DNA of 7,346 bases from Desulfobacterales bacterium. GTDB taxonomy: Bacteria > Desulfobacterota > Desulfobacteria > Desulfobacterales > Desulfobacteraceae. The stretch covers positions 1 through 7,346 of the forward strand of contig JAKSBO010000220.1 in NCBI GenBank assembly GCA_022361095.1, written 5' to 3'. Below are positions 1-5,250 of the stretch, piece after piece. A model generated the notes under the pieces. That model worked only from the letters and a program-made list of their open reading frames with translations. It had not been told where the DNA came from and searched no databases. Positions within the stretch are counted from its first letter, which is position 1. Every line of letters starts with the position of its first letter. The position numbers were made by a program, and so were the translations under genes.

Positions 1-357
1 CACGGGAAAGCCCATTTCAAGGACCTGAAAGGTAAAGTACAGGCTGCGCTTGAGAGACGAGGCATCCACTACATTCACGATGACATCGGGTTTTTCAGTA
101 ATCAAAAAGTCACGGGTAACCCGCTCCTCCAGGGAAAAGGAGGTCAGGCTGTAGGTACCGGGAAGGTCCACGACTTCCACCCGGATATCCCTGTATCTGT
201 AAGTCCCGGATTTTTTATCCACCGTCACCCCGGGGTAATTGGCAATGTGCTGGTTGGCCCCGGTAAGCATATTAAATGTGGTTGATTTGCCGGCGTTCTG
301 CTGGCCGGCCAGGCCCACCAAAAGTTTTTCTATACCTGAATCGGATGGTTCATTCAT
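1..357 (-). CDS. feoB: FeoB, ferrous iron transporter, N-terminal G-domain part (3' end beyond the window)
   Basis: This is the start of the large inner-membrane Fe(II) uptake protein; only 119 residues of the cytoplasmic GTPase domain are in the window and the frame is open to base 1. My translation of the minus strand begins MNEPSDSGIEKLLVGLAG. The G1 P-loop reads GQQNAGKST (residues 18-26), followed by NYPGVTVDKKSG, the usual FeoB G2 region, then DLPGTYSLTSF (G3) and VNVVDASSLKRSLYFTFQVLE, typical of FeoB. The start is the ATG at 355-357, with a weak purine-rich stretch (AGAGAAA) upstream. feoA lies 117 bases upstream on the same strand, the usual partner and order. The P-loop has Q-Q where most FeoB proteins have N-P, but the Lys and Ser/Thr needed for nucleotide binding are kept. 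Identification is firm; what lies past the G domain cannot be seen. Confidence 0.96.
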   Translation of the reverse strand, partial: MNEPSDSGIEKLLVGLAGQQNAGKSTTFNMLTGANQHIANYPGVTVDKKSGTYRYRDIRVEVVDLPGTYSLTSFSLEERVTRDFLITEKPDVIVNVVDASSLKRSLYFTFQVLEMGFPV

Positions 358-390
358 TATTTGTTTCTCTGCTTCTATGGTCAAATTTCA

Positions 391-416
391 CAAAAAAGTC
401 TGTGTAATCCACACAG
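391..416 (-). terminator. Hairpin followed by T-run between feoA and feoB; possible attenuator
   Basis: On the minus strand CTGTGT, a five-base GGATT loop and ACACAG form a perfect six-base-pair stem (411-416 with 400-405). Two bases later comes a run of six T (392-397). The layout is that of a weak intrinsic terminator, with only three G-C pairs. Since feoB follows 34 bases later, it would act as partial termination between the two genes rather than as a cluster end. It could also simply be an mRNA hairpin. Confidence 0.4.
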
Positions 417-474
417 TTCTTTCAACTTTTATTGTGGGTTTGGCCTATATTATTGACAGACCAGCCCATGGATA

Positions 475-741
475 TCAGTCCCACTCGACCTCAATGAGGT
501 CGGCTTCGGATTTTCTCAGTGCGACCGTATAATTTGCCACACAACATTCAATGGGATCGCCTAAAGGGGCCTTGCGGATCACCTCAACTTCAGTTTCCGG
601 GACAAATCCCAGGTCCAGAAGACGCTGACGCACCGCGCCTTTTGCATGATGGCAGCGAATTTTGGCCCGCCGTCCGGGTTTCATGTGCCTGAGCATATTG
701 CATTTTGTCCCGCAGTGTTGTCTCCTTTTAGGTCCTGGCAT
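475..741 (-). CDS. feoA: FeoA, SH3-like ferrous iron transport accessory protein
   Basis: An 88-residue protein of the FeoA family, a small cytoplasmic SH3-like barrel thought to bind and regulate FeoB. The core KPGRRAKIRCH...GAVRQRLLDLGFVPETEVEVIRKAPLGDPIEC matches the family pattern: a Gly-Ala-x-x-x-RL-x-DLG(F/M)xPG-like turn, then 'APLGDPI' and a final strand with 'VALRKSEADLIEVE'. The start is the ATG at 739-741, five bases from GAGAGG (747-752), a good ribosome site. That start gives about 20 residues before the core, with Cys10 and Cys14 (CGTKC); a shorter start at the internal Met is possible but has no better site. It lies 30 bases after the stop of the ATPase gene, with no terminator between, so it is probably cotranscribed with it, and 117 bases before feoB. 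Confidence 0.94.
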   Translation of the reverse strand: MPGPKRRQHCGTKCNMLRHMKPGRRAKIRCHHAKGAVRQRLLDLGFVPETEVEVIRKAPLGDPIECCVANYTVALRKSEADLIEVEWD

Positions 742-746
742 AATTA

Positions 747-752
747 CCTCTC
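747..752 (-). promoter_or_regulatory. Ribosome binding site of feoA
   Basis: GAGAGG on the minus strand ends five bases before the ATG at 741. It supports the longer feoA start over internal Met codons. Confidence 0.6.
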
Positions 753-771
753 AGTATTAAAATTATTTATC

Positions 772-3030
772 TCATTTTTCTTTTTCGGCCACAGATTCAG
801 CCACCGGCAATTCCGGCAAGTCTTTTGGCCTGCCCCGGCCTGTCAGCGGCCGGGCAGCATTGGCCACCGCCCCCAGGGTGATCAAATTATGAATTAATGC
901 CCCGGCAAAGGGGGAAAGAATGCCCGAGAGCATCAGCATCAGGGTCACACTATTCAGCCCGATGGCCAGGGTATAGCTTTCCCGGATCACGGACAGGACG
1001 TGTCGGCCCAATTCCAGACTATGGGCCACCTGGCCAAGTCCGCCCTGCTGAAGTACAATATCAGCGCATTCAAGGGTCAAATCTTCTCCGGCATCCCCCA
1101 CGGCAAAGCTCAAATGGGACCGCGAAAATGCCGGGGTATCGTTGATTCCGTCTCCGACCATGGCAATCACGGCTCCGGGAGTCTCTTCTTTCTTCCGGTC
1201 AATCCAGCGGGCCTTGTCTTCGGGAGACATTTCCCAGTGAATCTCATTAAAAGAAAATTTTTCAATAAGATCACGGGTGCCGTTCCGGGTATCTCCGGTG
1301 AGCAGCACAATCTGGGAAACCCCCAGACGCTGCAACCTTGCCACGGTCTCCGGCACGGCATCCGGCCGCATCGTATGGGTCAAATGGATACAACCCAGAA
1401 TATGATTTTCAAAGGCTAAAAAAACACTGGAGCCGGACCGGGTGTTTTTGTTGCCCGGGCAGGCAAAAGAGTCGGTATCAGGAGGCCGCAGACCTTGGGC
1501 CGTCATGAATTTTCTTGATCCGGCAAAAAGGATTTTAACGCCGGACCGGGTTTGTACCCTGGCTTCCACCCCCCGCCCCACAACGATCTTTCTGTTCTCA
1601 CATGCCGGAAGTTCAAGCCCAAGCTCATGGGCTTTTAAAACCACAGCCCGGCTCAGGGGATGATTCAAGGGCTTAAGGGCAGCCGCAGCCAGCTTTAAAA
1701 TCGTCTCTTCCTTGTACCGCCGGTCCATATTCTGCACCCGGGTAACCCGGGCTGCCGTCTGCGTCAGGGTGCCAGTTTTATCCAGCACCAGGATATTGAC
1801 CCGGCCTGCGTTTTCCACGTGGTTCCCGCCCTTGATTAAAATACCCTGGGCTGCGGCCTGGCCCATGGCTACGGATACAGCCGTGGACGAAGAAAGGCGC
1901 AGGGCACAGGGGCAGGTCACCATCATGGTGGCAATGGCCAGAAACAGGGAACCTGTCATGAAAAAGGCAATGCCGGCAAGGGACAAGGAGATCGGCACCA
2001 TATACTGGGATATTTTCAGGCTGGCGCGGCTCACATGTCCTAAATCGGTGCGGGCAGACTCAATGAGCCGGATAATACCGGCCATCCGGGTCTGGGCCCC
2101 TGTCTTTTCAACCACGGCCCAGGCAGACCCGTCTTCCACCAGTGTTCCGGCCCAAACCGCCTGATCCTTGGTTTTAACAACGGGCATGCCCTCCCCTGTC
2201 ATGGCAGATTCGTTAATTAAAACCGTGCCTTTGGTCACCCGGCCATCCACGGGCACGGTACTGCCGTGGCTCAGGACAATGGTGTCTCCGGGGATCAATG
2301 TATCTGCATCCACACGAACCTCCACGCCATCCACAAGTTTCCAGGCATGGGGCTGGCGGCCCATGAGCATGTCCTTAACAGCTTTTTGGGTATGTTCCCG
2401 AATCCTGGATTCCATCCATCCGGACAAATTGTACAACCAGGCCACGGCCAGGGCGGTCAGGATATTTCCGGTGAAAAGAGAGATATAAAGCAGGGCGGTG
2501 GAGATAACCCCCATGTCCACCCTGCCGGTATTTTTTAAATTTTCAAGTGCCTGGCGCTGGATCGGTATGGCCAGCCACACCGTTAAAAGAGCGGGCAGGC
2601 TGACCAGTCTGGACACAAGCGTACCGACAGTTAAAACAGGCGCAAAAACCCGTTTCAGCATGAGCCCGCCGATATATATGCCGGACAGGAAAAGTGTGGG
2701 GCCGGATACGTGGAACACATTGCACGTGCCGGCTGACCTGTGTAAGGTTGCAGACGCAGGTGTCCGGCCCGCCGGCATACCCGCCGCAACTTTTTCATCA
2801 CACACAGACGTGCAGGAAACTACAAGATCAAGAACATTCTGGAGATCCGGCCTGCCCTGGGGATGAACCAGAATAACGGAACCGGATGCCGCCCGCACCT
2901 CCACCAGGTGACACCTGGCCAATGGCTCCAGCCGCTCTTGGACATATTCACAACAGGCCGGCCTGTGCCTGAGACCCGGAAACTGAATACGGGTTCTGAA
3001 CGATGTGGCCTGCCTGAGTTTATATTTCAT
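772..3030 (-). CDS. P1B-type heavy-metal-translocating ATPase with HMA-2-like N-terminus (ATPase-1)
   Basis: A 752-residue inner-membrane metal pump that couples ATP hydrolysis to metal export or to filling of a compartment. Residues 1-70 look like an HMA-2-type domain (RTRIQFPGLRHRP...GSVILVHP) without the classic CxxC. A linker holding Cys73, Cys77 and Cys103 follows. Membrane pairs lie near 112-157, 172-205, 344-390 and 685-725. The A-domain TGE is at 278-280, TCPC at 372-375, the phosphorylated Asp at 417 in DKTGTLT, HP at 457-458, GRG at 485-487, TGD at 578-580 and GDGIND at 626-631, so catalysis should be intact. After CPC it reads ALRLSSSTA rather than the ALGLATPTA of copper and zinc pumps, so the metal is unclear; iron is inferred from feoAB just downstream. 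I chose the ATG at 3028-3030; a TTG at 3060 would add ten residues that lie in a repeat-like stretch. It is P1B-6/FezB-like by character, with the subgroup not proven. Confidence 0.93.
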   Translation of the reverse strand: MKYKLRQATSFRTRIQFPGLRHRPACCEYVQERLEPLARCHLVEVRAASGSVILVHPQGRPDLQNVLDLVVSCTSVCDEKVAAGMPAGRTPASATLHRSAGTCNVFHVSGPTLFLSGIYIGGLMLKRVFAPVLTVGTLVSRLVSLPALLTVWLAIPIQRQALENLKNTGRVDMGVISTALLYISLFTGNILTALAVAWLYNLSGWMESRIREHTQKAVKDMLMGRQPHAWKLVDGVEVRVDADTLIPGDTIVLSHGSTVPVDGRVTKGTVLINESAMTGEGMPVVKTKDQAVWAGTLVEDGSAWAVVEKTGAQTRMAGIIRLIESARTDLGHVSRASLKISQYMVPISLSLAGIAFFMTGSLFLAIATMMVTCPCALRLSSSTAVSVAMGQAAAQGILIKGGNHVENAGRVNILVLDKTGTLTQTAARVTRVQNMDRRYKEETILKLAAAALKPLNHPLSRAVVLKAHELGLELPACENRKIVVGRGVEARVQTRSGVKILFAGSRKFMTAQGLRPPDTDSFACPGNKNTRSGSSVFLAFENHILGCIHLTHTMRPDAVPETVARLQRLGVSQIVLLTGDTRNGTRDLIEKFSFNEIHWEMSPEDKARWIDRKKEETPGAVIAMVGDGINDTPAFSRSHLSFAVGDAGEDLTLECADIVLQQGGLGQVAHSLELGRHVLSVIRESYTLAIGLNSVTLMLMLSGILSPFAGALIHNLITLGAVANAARPLTGRGRPKDLPELPVAESVAEKEK

Positions 3031-3042
3031 ACCCTGTTTACC

Positions 3043-3171
3043 ACCACGGATGACACGCAAAGCACTGAGAATTTGGGCGTAAAGCGCTCAACCTGTATTT
3101 TTTGGGGTACCGCCATAGTTGATCCGTAAAAACCGAACTCATTTTCCGTGTTCTTCCGTGATTTCCGTGGT
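3043..3171. repeat. Inverted-repeat-bounded intergenic element with ACCACGGA ends and CACGGAA iterations
   Basis: The gap between the small gene and ATPase-1 is bounded by two inward copies of ACCACGGA: plus strand 3043-3050 and minus strand 3164-3171. In both copies a CACG follows at the same offset (11 bases). At the right end the motif TTCCGTG (CACGGAA on the minus strand) occurs three times, at 3144-3150, 3154-3160 and 3163-3169, spaced 10 and 9 bases. It looks like a small dispersed or MITE-like element, or a phased operator; one copy cannot decide between these. No convincing promoter or terminator is visible within it. Confidence 0.45.
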
Positions 3172-3173
3172 TA

Positions 3174-3551
3174 TTATGATTTTTTACCCGCAGCTTCAGC
3201 TTCCACCTCTGCTTTGGCGTCTTCAAATTTTTCCTTAAGCTCCTCAACGCCTGCGGATGCGGCAGCCATACCTTTTGAAACCGTTTTAATCACGGCTTTC
3301 TGCACGGTTTCATTGGTGACTAAAAGCGCCACGCCCGCACCAAGGATTGCACCCTTCCAGAAGGTGGCTGAACCGGCGTCAAGGCCTAAAAAGGTGGATG
3401 TTTCCTGCGGGGCTTGCTGGAGAGCAGCGTTTTGAGGTACGGCATACACCTTGGGCTCGGCTGTTGCCGCCGGCTCTGTCGTATTCTGCTTGTCCTGGGC
3501 CGGAGCCTGGTAGTACATCTGCTGGGTGTTGGGGTCAACATAGTAAGTCAT
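3174..3551 (-). CDS. Small membrane protein with DPxTxQxYY N-terminus, FWKGAxxGA membrane segment and Glu/Ala-rich tail
   Basis: 125 residues; I do not recognise a named family. The order is a Tyr/Gln/Pro-rich N-terminus with DPNTQQMYY at 6-14, a disordered Ala/Pro/Gln stretch to about 58, then FWKGAILGAGVALLVTNETV (64-83). That is one likely membrane segment with a GxxxG at Gly67-Gly71. An amphipathic, charged Glu/Lys/Ala helix (about 101-122) follows. The tail and single membrane helix recall DUF1490/PacL- and YtxH-like proteins that accompany P1B ATPases, and GxxxG membrane proteins of ferrosome clusters; both are analogies. It is a paralogue of the protein at 3986-4648. ATG at 3551 has AGAGGA at a good distance, directly after the stop of the upstream gene (14-base gap), so the two are cotranscribed. 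A scaffold or partner role for the ATPases is inferred. Confidence 0.85.
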   Translation of the reverse strand: MTYYVDPNTQQMYYQAPAQDKQNTTEPAATAEPKVYAVPQNAALQQAPQETSTFLGLDAGSATFWKGAILGAGVALLVTNETVQKAVIKTVSKGMAAASAGVEELKEKFEDAKAEVEAEAAGKKS

Positions 3552-3565
3552 ATCAAGTATCCTCT

Positions 3566-3961
3566 TTAAGAAAGAATTCGATTAAACATATAACTGACAC
3601 CTGTGGCCGCCGCGAGGGTGACGGCTAAACCGGCCACTCCGCCGCTGGTCAGACTGGTGGCTGCGGCAGTTGCGCAAGCGGCTGCCGTGCCGCCCACGGC
3701 GCCTTTGGCCAGGCTGTCTCCGGCGGCCTGGGTCATGGTCATCTCGCCTTCGGAAACCTTGACGAGATTGGCCCCCATGGTCCCCGTGGAAACAACAACA
3801 AATCCAAAAAGCCCCGCACTTACGGTTTTTGATACAGTGGGGGCCGGTGCTGCGGCTTTTACCGGGTAGGTCTGCACCGGATGAACCTGGACTGTGCTGT
3901 ACTGGTGCAGCGGTGTGGTCTGACTTGATTGTGTATGGTTATCTGTGGAAGCGTTTTCCAT
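3566..3961 (-). CDS. Gly/Ala-rich multi-pass small membrane protein, unknown function
   Basis: 131 residues, unrecognised. Residues 1-45 are polar and rich in Gln, Thr, Pro and Tyr (HQYSTVQVHPVQTYPVK). The rest is almost entirely small and hydrophobic: segment 1 about 48-68 (AGLFGFVVVSTGTMGANLV), a short acidic turn (SEGE, 70-73), segment 2 about 84-104, and segment 3 about 107-126. GxxxG patterns occur at Gly87-Gly91 and Gly107-Gly111, suggesting helix packing or oligomerisation in the membrane. ATG at 3961 is preceded by AAAAGGAGTT, a strong ribosome site. The gaps to the genes on both sides are 24 and 14 bases, so it belongs to the same transcript as the two paralogous proteins flanking it. 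It shares the 'Tyr/Pro-rich head plus glycine-rich membrane part' plan with them but lacks the FWKGA motif. A membrane-shaping or ATPase-partner role is a guess from context. Confidence 0.82.
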   Translation of the reverse strand: MENASTDNHTQSSQTTPLHQYSTVQVHPVQTYPVKAAAPAPTVSKTVSAGLFGFVVVSTGTMGANLVKVSEGEMTMTQAAGDSLAKGAVGGTAAACATAAATSLTSGGVAGLAVTLAAATGVSYMFNRILS

Positions 3962-3985
3962 TCTCTGAACTCCTTTTGTATGTAT

Positions 3986-4648
3986 TTATTTCGCATCCGT
4001 ATTAACGTCAGGGCCAGAAGCCGCCGATGCTGCAACATCCGGTTCATTTTGCCCAAAAAGGCTGCCAAAGGTCTTGCCCATGGCACCGCGCACGGTTCCG
4101 CTGGTCAAAAGAAAGGCTGCGGCAGCCCCCACGACTGCCCCTTTCCAGAACTGGTCGTCCTGGGAGGTTTCCGTCCACAGGGTTTTCACCACATCTGCCA
4201 CCGAGGCATCGCCTTCGGTAAACGCTTCAACAGATTTGACGATCTGGGCGTAATCAGGCTGATGGGGAGTTTCAGGTTCGGGCGCCGGTTCAGGCGGGGC
4301 CTGGGTCGTATAATAAACATACTGACCGTTCCGGGGCAGCGGCTGTACAGGCTGCCCCTGGGGGGGGACGGCATAGTACAGTTGTCCCGTGGCCGGGTCC
4401 ATAATTACATTGGGCTGAAACTGTGCCTGCTGTCCGGCTGCCTGGGCCTGGGCTGACTGTGAAACGCCCTCTCCTTGATTTGGAATCGCTGACTGGGCAG
4501 ACGGATCAACGGATGCAGCCTGGGCGGCCGGGTCCGGTGAATCCGAAGCTGTGCCCGGGGTATTGGCTGCCTTGTCTTCGGGCGGGGCGGACGAAGGCTC
4601 ATGGGGCATAGCGACATCCACCGGTGACTGATGGTCATGGGTTTCCAT
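3986..4648 (-). CDS. Pro/Gln/Ala-rich protein with DPxTxQxYY motif and C-terminal FWKGAxxGA membrane segment
   Basis: 220 residues from the chosen start; no named family recognised. Residues 1-80 are low-complexity Pro/Ala/Ser/Gln and probably disordered. DPATGQLYY (84-92) is followed by Tyr/Pro/Gln-rich sequence with a second Tyr cluster (QYVYYTT, 109-115) and a PEPAPEPE run. Residues 133-165 look like a helical acidic domain. FWKGAVVGAAAAFLLTSGTV (167-186) is a likely membrane helix with GxxxG at Gly170-Gly174. The DPxTxQxYY and FWKGA blocks match the 125-residue protein at 3174-3551, so the two are paralogues with different linkers. I start at the ATG at 4646-4648, because AGGAGA (4652-4657) sits just upstream; an in-frame ATG at 4681 would place that site inside the gene. 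Cytosolic exposure of the long head and a role as a membrane scaffold are inferred. Confidence 0.85.
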   Translation of the reverse strand: METHDHQSPVDVAMPHEPSSAPPEDKAANTPGTASDSPDPAAQAASVDPSAQSAIPNQGEGVSQSAQAQAAGQQAQFQPNVIMDPATGQLYYAVPPQGQPVQPLPRNGQYVYYTTQAPPEPAPEPETPHQPDYAQIVKSVEAFTEGDASVADVVKTLWTETSQDDQFWKGAVVGAAAAFLLTSGTVRGAMGKTFGSLFGQNEPDVAASAASGPDVNTDAK

Positions 4649-4651
4649 ATA

Positions 4652-4657
4652 TCTCTC
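4652..4657 (-). promoter_or_regulatory. Ribosome binding site that fixes the start at 4648
   Basis: AGGAGA on the minus strand ends three bases before the ATG at 4648, close but plausible. The in-frame ATG at 4681 has no comparable site, so this favours the shorter 220-residue protein. Confidence 0.6.
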
Positions 4658-4673
4658 CTGAAAGGAATGTGGG

Positions 4674-4702
4674 ATTATCAAAATAAAAATGTCTCATTGA
4701 AA
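4674..4702 (-). promoter_or_regulatory. Possible promoter for the three small membrane protein genes, with a Fur-like half-site
   Basis: The 80-base gap after the YceI-like gene is AT-rich. On the minus strand TTTCAA (4697-4702), a 17-base spacer and GATAAT (4674-4679) resemble a sigma-70 promoter with a good -10 and a poor -35, placed about 25 bases before the ATG. TGATAAT (4674-4680) equals one half of a Fur 7-1-7 site, but the other half is absent. This is pattern-matching only. Confidence 0.3.
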
Positions 4703-4728
4703 AAAACATTGTCTTCGAATATCTCTAA

Positions 4729-5250
4729 TTAACCGGTCATGGGTGCAAATTCGCCTTTACCCGAAATATCCACGATATCTCTGACCGTAAGGAACAAAAG
4801 CCTGGGCGCCTTAAGGCCATAAGCCTTAAATGACCATTTATACGCCAGGTCAATGGAAAACCCTTGACCATTCCGGGTAATGACAAAGTCTAGGGGCAGT
4901 TGGCGGCGCTGCCCCATAAATTCCAAGACAGCCAAGGCGTTGATTTGGTAACGGGTATCGTCAAGCCGATTAAACGCCTTTACTTGGGTCAATTCAATAC
5001 TTGATTCAGGATATTTCCGGATTTGCATGTAATCGGCCATGGCCTTATTGCGGTCGTTAAAACCAGTGTCAAAACACTGGGTCTTCGCACTGGCCCTGGC
5101 ATATGAAATCGTCTTGGCGTCAAAATTTATGCCCATTTGCGCCTCGACGCCCTGGCGCACCCATCCTTTAAAGGTATGCAATGGTGCATAGGCTGTAAAA
5201 CCGACATCATAGCTGTCGGTTAACTGATAGTCTTCAACTGCATAATTCAT
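4729..5250 (-). CDS. YceI-like family protein without signal peptide
   Basis: 173 residues. YceI proteins are lipocalin-like beta-barrels that bind isoprenoid or other amphipathic ligands. The pattern here is typical: 'FKGWVRQGVEAQMGINFDAKTI' early, then CFDTGFNDRNKAMADYMQI (59-77) matching the family's 'DTG...R(D/N)xx(L/M)xxxxFL' block, 'KYPESSIELTQV' (79-90), and GFSIDLAYKWSFKAYGL (130-146) followed by LTVRDIVDISGKGEF. Unlike many family members it starts directly with the domain and has no signal peptide, so it is predicted to stay in the cytoplasm. The ATG at 5250 lies 17 bases inside the end of the ATPase-2 gene in another frame, which suggests translational coupling. There is no strong ribosome site, only AGAAGA. 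Its link to the metal ATPase (membrane lipid supply to an organelle, or ligand carriage) is inferred from position alone. Confidence 0.88.
   Translation of the reverse strand: MNYAVEDYQLTDSYDVGFTAYAPLHTFKGWVRQGVEAQMGINFDAKTISYARASAKTQCFDTGFNDRNKAMADYMQIRKYPESSIELTQVKAFNRLDDTRYQINALAVLEFMGQRRQLPLDFVITRNGQGFSIDLAYKWSFKAYGLKAPRLLFLTVRDIVDISGKGEFAPMTG

Noticed and set aside
356..384. Promoter-like TTGACC, 17 bases, AATAAT on the minus strand at the feoB start
   Set aside because: The -10 overlaps the feoB ATG, so a transcript would begin inside the gene and lose the start codon.
3031..3060. TTG start at 3060 for ATPase-1
   Set aside because: The ten extra residues are encoded by the end of the repeat element, and the ATG at 3030 sits where the HMA-2-like domain naturally begins.
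3038..3142. A 34-residue minus-strand open frame (MSSVFTDQLW..., ending CFACHPWW with a CxxCH-like motif) just before ATPase-1, possibly a leader peptide or mini-cytochrome
   Set aside because: It lies wholly inside the inverted-repeat element, has no good ribosome site and no signal peptide. The Cys/His end comes from the repeat sequence itself.
3929..4456. Long plus-strand open frame (175 codons) opposite the small membrane protein genes, and others opposite the ATPases (for example 1712-2164 and 6089-6499)
   Set aside because: They are antisense to genes with clear family motifs or ribosome sites, lack recognisable domains, and are explained by the codon bias of the minus-strand genes.
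4649..4681. Upstream in-frame ATG at 4681 for the 220-residue protein
   Set aside because: It would bury the AGGAGA ribosome site in the coding region and overlaps the promoter-like -10.
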